64,000 nucleotides of DNA from Rattus norvegicus. Its lineage: Eukaryota; Chordata; Mammalia; Rodentia; Muridae. This document shows positions 1 to 9,277 of this stretch, in pieces. The notes under the pieces are model-generated. The model saw only the letters and a list, made by a program, of their open reading frames with translations. It was not told the DNA's origin and did no database searches. The DNA lies in contig NC_086032.1 of NCBI RefSeq assembly GCF_036323735.1, positions 47,113,335 through 47,177,334 of the forward strand. The letters run 5' to 3'. The stretch's first letter is position 1. Every line of letters starts with the position of its first letter. The position numbers and the translations under genes were made by a program.

Positions 1-413
1 CGGGCTCTTATAATATATTTACTTTTAAAGATTTATCAATATTTCTTGAACCGAATCTCAGTAATTGGGAAATTCATTTAATTCCTAGTAGGCCGCAATA
101 GTAATAAGTGGACTGATCAGGATGTAGAAAAATTTTGAGGAATTGAATCTAAATTTCTAGGTGAATTCAGTGAGTTCCCAATGGGACATGCTTGTATGAG
201 TGTGCTTTCCAATGTATAGCAACATTTTAAGTAACGGAATGTAAGTATCATGGTGAGTTCTGTAGGTTCCAAATAGGATCGCATGTAATAAGCTTGTTAT
301 TTAAGATAGAACAAGGTTTTAACGAACTGAAGCACTGTTTCAATTTGAATTCAGTTACTTCCCAGTAGCAGGCTCTTGCAATATGTGTACTTTTAAAGAT
401 TTATCAAAATTTG

Positions 414-429
414 CTGAGCCGAATCTCAG
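414..429. other. S1 dyad CTGAG-N6-CTCAG
   Basis: CTGAG (414-418) and CTCAG (425-429) are perfect inverted repeats around CCGAAT. It is present in most monomers with GCTGAGCCGAATCTCAG. In others (GGTGAGCTGAATCTCAG) the stem is 4 bp, and GAGATGAATCTC forms a tighter version. Confidence 0.75.
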
Positions 430-748
430 TAACTTGGTGAGTTCAGTTAGATCCTAGTAGGCCGCAATAGTAATAAGTGGTCTCATCGGGATATAGAAAA
501 ATTTTCAAGTATTGAATCAAATTGGCGAATTCAGTGAGTTCCCAATGGGACATGCCTGTATGAGTGTGCATTTCAATATATAGCAAAATTTTAAGTAACG
601 GAATTTAAGTATCATGGTGAATTCAGTAGTTTCCCAATAGGATCTCATGTAATAAGCATGTTATTCTAGATAGAGCAACGTTTTAACGACCTGCAACACT
701 GTTTCTTTGTGAATTCAGTTAGTTCCCAGGAGCAGGCTCTTGTAATAT

Positions 749-1113
749 GTGTACTTTTAAAGATTTATCAAAATTTGTTGAGCTGAATCTCAGTAACTTG
801 GCGAATTTAGTTAGTTCCTAGTAGGCCGCAATAGTAATAAGTGGACTGATCGGGATATAGAAAAATTTTCAAGTATTGAATCAAAATGGCGAATTCAGTG
901 AGTTCCCAATGGGACATGCTTGTATGAGTGTGCTTTTTAATATATAGCAACATTTTAAGGAACTGAATCTATGTATCACGTTGACTTCAGTAGTTTCCCA
1001 ATAGGATTCAGAAGGAATAAGCTCGTTATTCAAGATAGAGCAACGTTTTAACGAACTGCAACACTGTTTCTTTGTGAATTCAGTTAGTTCCCAGGAGCAG
1101 GCTCTTGTAATAT
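749..1113 (+). repeat. Dispensable third monomer of HOR A
   Basis: This anchor-to-anchor unit (marked by GTTGAGCTGAATCTC and GGCGAATTTAG) is present in HOR copies 1, 3 and 4 and absent from copies 2 and 5. Its neighbours share a long identical stretch across the end of S4 and the start of S1, in which an unequal crossover would remove exactly one monomer without a visible scar. A diverged version survives in the truncated sixth copy at about 24128. Confidence 0.9.
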
Positions 1114-1165
1114 GTGTACTTTTAAAGATTTATCAAAATTTGGTGAGATGAATCTCAGTAACTTG
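1074..1165 (+). repeat. Sub-repeat S1 (92 bp)
   Basis: It begins GTGAATTCAGTTAGTTCCC and contains the CAGGCTCTTG(T/C)AATATG block and the GTGTACTTTTAAAG anchor. It ends in TGAATCTCAGTAACTTG. Its first 20 bases are close to those of S2, which suggests that S1 and S2 are a sister pair. S1 carries a short dyad around GAATCTCAG. Confidence 0.88.
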
Positions 1166-1253
1166 GTGAATTCAGTTAGTTCCTAGTAGGCCGCAATAGT
1201 AATAAGTGGACTGATCGGGATATAGAAAAATTTTCAAGTATTGAATCAAATTG
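1166..1253 (+). repeat. Sub-repeat S2 (88 bp; 93 bp in the long class)
   Basis: It begins GTGAATTCAGTTAGTTCCTAG, then AGGCCGCAATAGTAATAAG, then a GGGATATAGAAAAATTTTC block. The end comes in two length classes differing by 5 bp. In the first HOR copy the classes run long, three short, two long, two short, five long. They occur in runs and do not alternate. Confidence 0.87.
1226..1234. other. S2 A5T4 tract
   Basis: AAAAATTTT follows GGGATATAG in nearly every S2. A-tracts of this kind are known to bend DNA and disfavour or position nucleosomes. A role here is inference. Variants such as AAAAATTGTG weaken it. Confidence 0.7.
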
Positions 1254-1345
1254 GCGAATTCAGTGAGTTCCCAATGGGACATGCTTGTATGAGTGTGCTT
1301 TTCAATATATAGCAACATTTTAAGGAACTGAATCTATGTATAACG
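1254..1345 (+). repeat. Sub-repeat S3 (92 bp)
   Basis: It begins GCGAATTCAGTGAGTTCCCA and contains the TCCCAATGGGA dyad, then a TGTATGAGTGTGCTTTTC block and CAACATTTTAAGGAACTGAA. The last block lines up with CAACGTTTTAACGAACTGAA of S4, so S3 and S4 look like the second sister pair. Confidence 0.87.
1269..1279. other. S3 dyad TCCCAATGGGA
   Basis: TCCC and GGGA form a perfect 4-bp inverted repeat around AAT, and it is found in most S3 copies. It is one of the most constant parts of the monomer, and the related S4 keeps only TTTCCCAATAGGA. Confidence 0.75.
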
Positions 1346-1438
1346 TTGACCTCAGTAGTTTCCCAATAGGATTCAGAAGGAATAAGCTCGTTATTCAAGA
1401 TAGAGCAACGTTTTAAAGAACTGAAACACTGTTTCTTT
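1346..1438 (+). repeat. Sub-repeat S4 (93 bp)
   Basis: It begins with a TTGA(A/C)(T/C)TCAGTAG box and TTTCCCAATAGGATTC, then AATAAGCT(T/C)GTTATTCAAG, and closes with AACACTGTTTCTTT. Two S4 classes exist across the window. One has CAGTAGTTTCCCAATAGGAT with TTATTCAAG. The other has CTGTAGGTTCCAAATAGGAT with TTATTTAAG and TTTCATTTTG. Confidence 0.87.
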
Positions 1439-1846
1439 GTGAATTCAGTTAGTTCCCCTTAGCAGGCTCTTGTAATATGTGTACTTTTAAAGATTTATCA
1501 ACATTTGGTGAGCTGAATCTCAGTAACTTAGTGAATTCATTTAGTTCCTAGTAGGCCGCAATAGTAATAAGTGGACTGCTCGGGATATAGAAAAATTGTG
1601 ACGAATTGAATTAAATTTCTAGGTGAATTCATTGAGTTCCCAATGGGACATGTTTGTATGAGGGTGCTTTTCAATATAAAGCAACTTTTTAAGTAACGGA
1701 ATCTAAGTATCATGGTGAATTCTCTAGGTTCCCAATAGGATCTTATGTAATATACATGTTATTTAAGATGGAGCAACGTTTTAAAGAACTGAAACACTGT
1801 TTCTTTGTGAATTCAGTTACTTACCAGTAGCAGGCTCTTGTAAAAT

Positions 1847-2265
1847 GTGTACTTTTAAGGATTTATCAAAATTTGGTGAGCCGAATCTCAGTAAATTTGT
1901 GAATTCAGTTAATTCCTTGTAGGCCGCATAGTAATAAGTGGACTGTTCGGGATGTAGAAAAATTTTTACAAATGGAATCAAAATTTCTAGGCGAATTCAG
2001 TGCGTTCTCAATGAGACATGCTTGTATTAGTGTGCTTTACAATATATAGCAACATTTATGTAACGGAATCTAAGTATCATGGTGAATTCAGTAGTTTCCA
2101 ATAAGATTCTCATGTCAGTATCTCATTATCAGTATTTCTTGAGCCGAATCTCACTAATTGGTGAATTCATTTAGTTCCCAGTAGGGCGCAATAGTAATAA
2201 GTGGACTGTTCAGGATATAGAAAAATTTTCAAGTATTGAATCAAATTGGCGAATTCAGTGAGAAT
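1847..2265 (+). repeat. 419-bp chimeric unit of HOR A
   Basis: Between two anchors lie 419 bp instead of about 365. After GATTCTCATGT the expected AATAAGCTTG is replaced by about 10 bases of unmatched filler (CAGTATCTCAT). Then comes TATCAGTATTTCTTGAG, the end of S1, the whole of S2 and the first 14 bases of S3 of a different monomer type. That ends abruptly at CAGTGAG and joins AATGTGTACTTTT. The inserted part is nearly identical to the monomer about 500 bp downstream (2650-2790). The same unit starts at 6303, 11124, 15945 and 20401 in the other copies, so it predates HOR amplification. The counterpart at 30555-30760 is an ordinary monomer without the insert. Confidence 0.88.
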
Positions 2266-2784
2266 GTGTACTTTTAAAGATTTATCAAAATTTGCTGAGT
2301 CGAATCTCAGTAACTTGGTGAATTCAGTTAGTTCCCAGTAGGCCACAGTAGTAATGAGTGGACTATTCGGGATATAGAAAAATTTTCACGTATTGAATCA
2401 AATAGGCGAATTCAGTTAGGTCCCAATGGGACATGCTTGTATTAGTGTGCATTTCAATATATAGCAACATTTTAAGGAACTGATTCTATGTATCACGTTG
2501 AATTCAGTAGTTTCCCCCTACGATTAACATGTAATAAGCTTGTTATTCAAGATAGAGCAACGTTTAACCGAACTGAAACACTGTTTCTTTGTGAATTCAG
2601 TTACTTCCCAGTAGCGGGCTCTTGTAATATATGTACTTTTAAAGAATTATCAATATTTCGTGAGCCGAATCTCAGTAATTGGTGAATTCATTTAGTTCCC
2701 AGTAGTGCGCAATAGTAATAAGTGGACTGTTCAGGATATAGAAAAATTTTCAAGTATTGAATCAAATTGGCGAATTCAGTGAGT

Positions 2785-2794
2785 TCCCATGGGA
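2785..2794. other. Perfect palindrome TCCCATGGGA in an S3 variant
   Basis: Loss of one A from TCCCAATGGGA gives a perfect 10-bp palindrome with a CCATGG core. It recurs at the same place in every HOR A copy (for example near 7241 and 12062). The related GTTCCCCATGGGACAGG variant is common in blocks B, D and E. Confidence 0.75.
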
Positions 2795-2895
2795 CATGCC
2801 TGTATGAGTGTGCATTTCAATATATAGCAAAATTTTAAGTAACGGAATTTAAGTATCATGGTGAATTCAGTAGTTTCCCAATAGGAATCTCATGT

Positions 2896-2910
2896 AATAA
2901 GCTTGTTATT
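2896..2910. other. S4 dyad AATAA-GCTTG-TTATT
   Basis: AATAA (2896-2900) and TTATT (2906-2910) are inverted repeats around GCTTG, overlapping the AAGCTT site. Most S4 copies keep it, including the TTATTTAAG class. Confidence 0.72.
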
Positions 2911-4821
2911 CAAGATAGAGCAACGTTTTAACGAACTGCAACACTGTTTCTTTGTGAATTCAGTTAGTTCCCAGGAGCAGGCTCTTGTAATATATGTACT
3001 TTTAAAGATTTATCAATAATTCTTGAGCCAAATATCAGTAATTGGTGAATTCATTTAATGCCTAGTATGCCGGAATAGTAATAAGTGGACTGTTTGGGAT
3101 ATAGAAAAATTTTCACGAAATGAATCAATATTTCTAGACGAATTCAGTGAGTTCCCCATGGGACAGGCTTGTATGAGTGTGCATTTCAATATATAGCAAA
3201 ATTTTAAGTAACGGAATTTAAGTATCATGGTGAATTCAGTAGTTTCCCAATAGGATTCTCATGTAATAAGCTTGTTATTCAATAAATAGCAACGTTTTAA
3301 CGAACTGTAACACTGTTTCTTTGTGAATTCAGTCAGTTCCCAGTAGCAGGCTCTTGTAATATGTGTACTTTTAAAGATTTATCAAAATTTGGTGAGCTGA
3401 ATCTCAGTCACTTGGTGAATTCATTTAGTTCCCAGTAGGCCGCAATAGTAATAAGTGGACGGTTTCGGGATATAGAAAAATTTTGACGAATTGAATCAAA
3501 ATTTCTTGGTAAATTCAGTGACTTCCCAATGGGACATGCTTGTATGAGTGTGCTTTTCAATATATGGAAACATTTAAGGACAGAATCTAAGTATCATGGT
3601 GAATTCTGCAGGTTCCCAATATAATCGCATGTAATAAGCTAGTTATTTAAGATAGAGCAAGGTTTTAACGAACTGAAACACTGTTTCCTTGTGAATTCAG
3701 TTAGTTCCCAGGAGCAGGCTCTTGCAATATGTGTACTTTTAAAGATTTATGAAAATTTGCTGAGCCGAATCTCAGTAACTTGGTGACTTCAGTTAGTTCC
3801 TAGTAGGCAGCAATAGTAATAAGTGGACTGCAGGGGATATAGAAAATTTTGACCAATTGAATCAAAATTTCTAGGTGAATTCAGTGAGTTCCCAATGGGA
3901 CATTCTTGTATTAGTGTGCATTTCAATATATAGCAACATTTTAAGGAACTGATTCTATGTATCACGTTGAATTCAGTAGTTTCCCAATAGGATTAACATG
4001 TAATAAGCTTTTTATTCAAGATAGAGCAACGTTTTAACGAACTGAAACACTGTTTCTTATTGAATTCAGTTAGTTACCAGTAGCAGGCTCCTGTAATATT
4101 TGTACTTTTAAAAATTTATCAAAATTTGGTGAGCTGAATCTCATTAACTTGGTGAATTCAGTTAGTTCCTAGTAGGCCGCAATAGTAATAAATGGACGGC
4201 TTGGGTTATAGAAAAATTTTGACGCATTGAATCATAATTTCTGGGTGAATTCAGTGAGTTCCCGATGGGACATGCTTGTATGAGGGTGCTTTCCAATATA
4301 TGGCAACATTTTAAGTAACAGAATGTAAGTATCATGGTGAGTTCTGTAGGTTCCAAATAGGATCGCATGTAATAAGCTTGTTATTTAATATAGAGCAACG
4401 TTTTAACAAACTGAAACACTGTTTCATTTTGAATACAGTTAGTTCCCAGTAGCAGGCTCTTGCAATATGTGTACTTTTAAAGATTTATCAAAATTTGCTG
4501 AGCCGAATCTCAGTAACTTGGTGAATTCAGTTAGTTCCGGATAGGCCGCAGTAGTAATAAGTGGACTTTTCAGGATATAGAAAAATTGTCACGAATGGAA
4601 TGAATATTTCTACGCGAATTCACTGAGTTCCCAATGGGACATGCTTCTATGAGGGTGCTTTTCAATATATAGCAACCTTTTAAGGAACGGAATCTAAGTA
4701 TCATGCGAATTCAGTTGTTTCCCAATAGGATTCGCATGTAATAAGCATGTTCTTCAAGATAGAGCAACGTTTAACCGAACTGAAACACTGTTTCTTTGTG
4801 AATTCTGTTACTTCCCAGTAG

Positions 4822-7800
4822 CGGGCTCTTATAATATATTTACTTTTAAAGATTTATCAATATTTCTTGAACCGAATCTCAGTAATTGGGAAATTCATTT
4901 AATTCCTAGTAGGCCGCAATAGTAATAAGTGGACTGATCAGGATGTAGAAAAATTTTGAGGAATTGAATCTAAATTTCTAGGTGAATTCAGTGAGTTCCC
5001 AATGGGACATGCTTGTATGAGTGTGCTTTCCAATGTATAGCAACATTTTAAGTAACGGAATGTAAGTATCATGGTGAGTTCTGTAGGTTCCAAATAGGAT
5101 CGCATGTAATAAGCTTGTTATTTAAGATAGAACAAGGTTTTAACGAACTGAAGCACTGTTTCAATTTGAATTCAGTTAGTTCCCAGTAGCAGGCTCTTGC
5201 AATATGTGTACTTTTAAAGATTTATCAAAATTTGCTGAGCCGAATCTCAGTAACTTGGTGAGTTCAGTTAGATCCTAGTAGGCCGCAATAGTAATAAGTG
5301 GTCTCATCGGGATATAGAAAAATTTTCAAGTATTGAATCAAATTGGCGAATTCAGTGAGTTCCCAATGGGACATGCCTGTATGAGTGTGCATTTCAATAT
5401 ATAGCAAAATTTTAAGTAACGGAATTTAAGTATCATGGTGAATTCAGTAGTTTCCCAATAGGATCTCATGTAATAAGCATGTTATTCTAGATAGAGCAAC
5501 GTTTTAACGACCTGCAACACTGTTTCTTTGTGAATTCAGTTAGTTCCCAGGAGCAGGCTCTTGTAATATGTGTACTTTTAAAGATTTATCAAAATTTGGT
5601 GAGATGAATCTCAGTAACTTGGTGAATTCAGTTAGTTCCTAGTAGGCCGCAATAGTAATAAGTGGACTGATCGGGATATAGAAAAATTTTCAAGTATTGA
5701 ATCAAATTGGCGAATTCAGTGAGTTCCCAATGGGACATGCTTGTATGAGTGTGCTTTTCAATATATAGCAACATTTTAAGGAACTGAATCTATGTATAAC
5801 GTTGACCTCAGTAGTTTCCCAATAGGATTCAGAAGGAATAAGCTCGTTATTCAAGATAGCGCAACGTTTTAATGAACTGCAACACTGTTTCTTTGTGAAT
5901 TCAGTTAGTTCCCATTAGCAGGCTCTTGTAATATGTGTACTTTTAAAGATTTATCAACATTTGGTGAGCTGAATCTCAGTAACTTAGTGAATTCATTTAG
6001 TTCCTAGTAGGCCGCAATAGTAATAAGTGGACTGCTCGGGATATAGAAAAATTGTGACGAATTGAATTAAATTTCTAGGTGAATTCATTGAGTTCCCAAT
6101 GGGACATGTTTGTATGAGGGTGCTTTTCAATATAAAGCAACTTTTTAAGTAACGGAATCTAAGTATCATGGTGAATTCTCTAGGTTCCCAATAGGATCTT
6201 ATGTAATATACATGTTATTTAAGATGGAGCAACGTTTTAAAGAACTGAAACACTGTTTCTTTGTGAATTCAGTTACTTACCAGTAGCAGGCTCTTGTAAA
6301 ATGTGTACTTTTAAGGATTTATCAAAATTTGGTGAGCCGAATCTCAGTAAATTTGTGAATTCAGTTAATTCCTTGTAGGCCGCATAGTAATAAGTGGACT
6401 GTTCGGGATGTAGAAAAATTTTTACAAATGGAATCAAAATTTCTAGGCGAATTCAGTGCGTTCTCAATGAGACATGCTTGTATTAGTGTGCTTTACAATA
6501 TATAGCAACATTTATGTAACGGAATCTAAGTATCATGGTGAATTCAGTAGTTTCCAATAAGATTCTCATGTCAGTATCTCATTATCAGTATTTCTTGAGC
6601 CGAATCTCACTAATTGGTGAATTCATTTAGTTCCCAGTAGGGCGCAATAGTAATAAGTGGACTGTTCAGGATATAGAAAAATTTTCAAGTATTGAATCAA
6701 ATTGGCGAATTCAGTGAGAATGTGTACTTTTAAAGATTTATCAAAATTTGCTGAGTCGAATCTCAGTAACTTGGTGAATTCAGTTAGTTCCCAGTAGGCC
6801 ACAGTAGTAATGAGTGGACTATTCGGGATATAGAAAAATTTTCACGTATTGAATCAAATAGGCGAATTCAGTTAGGTCCCAATGGGACATGCTTGTATTA
6901 GTGTGCATTTCAATATATAGCAACATTTTAAGGAACTGATTCTATGTATCACGTTGAATTCAGTAGTTTCCCCCTACGATTAACATGTAATAAGCTTGTT
7001 ATTCAAGATAGAGCAACGTTTAACCGAACTGAAACACTGTTTCTTTGTGAATTCAGTTACTTCCCAGTAGCGGGCTCTTGTAATATATGTACTTTTAAAG
7101 AATTATCAATATTTCGTGAGCCGAATCTCAGTAATTGGTGAATTCATTTAGTTCCCAGTAGTGCGCAATAGTAATAAGTGGACTGTTCAGGATATAGAAA
7201 AATTTTCAAGTATTGAATCAAATTGGCGAATTCAGTGAGTTCCCATGGGACATGCCTGTATGAGTGTGCATTTCAATATATAGCAAAATTTTAAGTAACG
7301 GAATTTAAGTATCATGGTGAATTCAGTAGTTTCCCAATAGGAATCTCATGTAATAAGCTTGTTATTCAAGATAGAGCAACGTTTTAACGAACTGCAACAC
7401 TGTTTCTTTGTGAATTCAGTTAGTTCCCAGGAGCAGGCTCTTGTAATATATGTACTTTTAAAGATTTATCAATAATTCTTGAGCCAAATATCAGTAATTG
7501 GTGAATTCATTTAATGCCTAGTATGCCGGAATAGTAATAAGTGGACTGTTTGGGATATAGAAAAATTTTCACGAAATGAATCAATATTTCTAGACGAATT
7601 CAGTGAGTTCCCCATGGGACAGGCTTGTATGAGTGTGCATTTCAATATATAGCAAAATTTTAAGTAACGGAATTTAAGTATCATGGTGAATTCAGTAGTT
7701 TCCCAATAGGATTCTCATGTAATAAGCTTGTTATTCAATAAATAGCAACGTTTTAACGAACTGTAACACTGTTTCTTTGTGAATTCAGTCAGTTCCCAGT

Positions 7801-9277
7801 AGCAGGCTCTTGTAATATGTGTACTTTTAAAGATTTATCAAAATTTGGTGAGCTGAATCTCAGTCACTTGGTGAATTCATTTAGTTCCCAGTAGGCCGCA
7901 ATAGTAATAAGTGGACGGTTTCGGGATATAGAAAAATTTTGACGAATTGAATCAAAATTTCTTGGTAAATTCAGTGACTTCCCAATGGGACATGCTTGTA
8001 TGAGTGTGCTTTTCAATATATGGAAACATTTAAGGACAGAATCTAAGTATCATGGTGAATTCTGCAGGTTCCCAATATAATCGCATGTAATAAGCTAGTT
8101 ATTTAAGATAGAGCAAGGTTTTAACGAACTGAAACACTGTTTCCTTGTGAATTCAGTTAGTTCCCAGGAGCAGGCTCTTGCAATATGTGTACTTTTAAAG
8201 ATTTATGAAAATTTGCTGAGCCGAATCTCAGTAACTTGGTGACTTCAGTTAGTTCCTAGTAGGCAGCAATAGTAATAAGTGGACTGCAGGGGATATAGAA
8301 AATTTTGACCAATTGAATCAAAATTTCTAGGTGAATTCAGTGAGTTCCCAATGGGACATTCTTGTATTAGTGTGCATTTCAATATATAGCAACATTTTAA
8401 GGAACTGATTCTATGTATCACGTTGAATTCAGTAGTTTCCCAATAGGATTAACATGTAATAAGCTTTTTATTCAAGATAGAGCAACGTTTTAACGAACTG
8501 AAACACTGTTTCTTATTGAATTCAGTTAGTTACCAGTAGCAGGCTCCTGTAATATTTGTACTTTTAAAAATTTATCAAAATTTGGTGAGCTGAATCTCAT
8601 TAACTTGGTGAATTCAGTTAGTTCCTAGTAGGCCGCAATAGTAATAAATGGACGGCTTGGGTTATAGAAAAATTTTGACGCATTGAATCATAATTTCTGG
8701 GTGAATTCAGTGAGTTCCCGATGGGACATGCTTGTATGAGGGTGCTTTCCAATATATGGCAACATTTTAAGTAACAGAATGTAAGTATCATGGTGAGTTC
8801 TGTAGGTTCCAAATAGGATCGCATGTAATAAGCTTGTTATTTAATATAGAGCAACGTTTTAACAAACTGAAACACTGTTTCATTTTGAATACAGTTAGTT
8901 CCCAGTAGCAGGCTCTTGCAGTATGTGTACTTTTAAAGATTTATCAAAATTTGCTGAGCCGAATCTCAGTAACTTGGTGAATTCAGTTAGTTCCGGATAG
9001 GCCGCAGTAGTAATAAGTGGACTTTTCAGGATATAGAAAAATTGTCACGAATGGAATGAATATTTCTACGCGAATTCACTGAGTTCCCAATGGGACATGC
9101 TTCTATGAGGGTGCTTTTCAATATATAGCAACCTTTTAAGGAACGGAATCTAAGTATCATGCGAATTCAGTTGTTTCCCAATAGGATTCGCATGTAATAA
9201 GCATGTTCTTCAAGATAGAGCAACGTTTAACCGAACTGAAACACTGTTTCTTTGTGAATTCTGTTACTTCCCAGTAG
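4822..9277 (+). repeat. HOR A copy 2 (4456 bp, one monomer missing)
   Basis: It matches copy 1 but lacks the third monomer (equivalent of about 749-1113). At about 5555-5600 the second monomer passes directly into the fourth (GGTGAGATGAATCTC). It has private variants at 5856-5910 (ATAGCGCAACG, TTTTAATGAACTGC, CCCATTAGCAGG) and a private G in TTGCAGTATG near 8921. It shares T at 7551 (GTTTGGG) with copy 1 and G at 5179 with copies 4 and 5. Confidence 0.94.

Larger units (their letters stand above)
1074..1438 (+). repeat. Representative 365-bp satellite monomer (S1-S2-S3-S4)
   Basis: This is one full monomer from the first HOR copy, chosen because its four sub-repeats have typical lengths (92, 88, 92 and 93 bp). 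The phase was set at the GTGAATTCAG box that opens S1; the true biological phase is unknown. Other monomers are 364-373 bp. A recurrent 5-bp length difference at the end of S2 (TCAAATTG against TCAAAATTTCTAG) accounts for part of the spread. In this copy the S4 box reads GACCTCAGT, so it has lost the EcoRI site. Confidence 0.93.
1..4821 (+). repeat. HOR A copy 1 (4821 bp, 13 units)
   Basis: The sequence at base 1 (CGGGCTCTTATAATATATTT) recurs at 4822, which sets the period. Monomer anchors fall at 21, 385, 749, 1114, 1479, 1847, 2266, 2631, 2994, 3363, 3731, 4100 and 4469, and the next one is at 4842. Twelve intervals are 363-373 bp and one (1847 to 2266) is 419 bp. Monomers inside the unit differ clearly from each other, while equivalent positions in the next copies are almost identical, which defines a higher-order repeat. 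The window starts inside the array, so base 1 is only a convenient phase. Confidence 0.95.

Noticed and set aside
2115..2137. Transposon or foreign DNA insertion at the 419-bp unit
   Set aside because: Apart from about 10 filler bases, the extra DNA is satellite sequence. There are no terminal repeats or target-site duplication.
2488..2685. Recurrent plus-strand 65-codon frame (also near 6944, 11765, 16586, 21042, 30938, 50315)
   Set aside because: It occurs only in one HOR position and depends on single-base indels (GTTTCCCCCTACG, CGTTTAACCG). The equivalent frame is closed in neighbouring monomers. There is no sign of coding constraint.
3280..3300. Poly(A) signals and TATA-like boxes (AATAAA in CAATAAATAG, AATATATAG blocks)
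   Set aside because: These are expected by chance in 65% A+T DNA and recur with the monomer. No associated gene or other transcription signal supports them.
4162..4368. Recurrent minus-strand open frames of 60-73 codons (about 30 in the window, for example 8618-8824, 25282-25488, 58570-58776)
   Set aside because: They sit at the same phase of the monomer and recur only because the DNA recurs. Most monomers have stops or frameshifts in that frame. The predicted peptides have no recognisable domain, and the AT-rich repeat gives stop-free runs of this size by chance.
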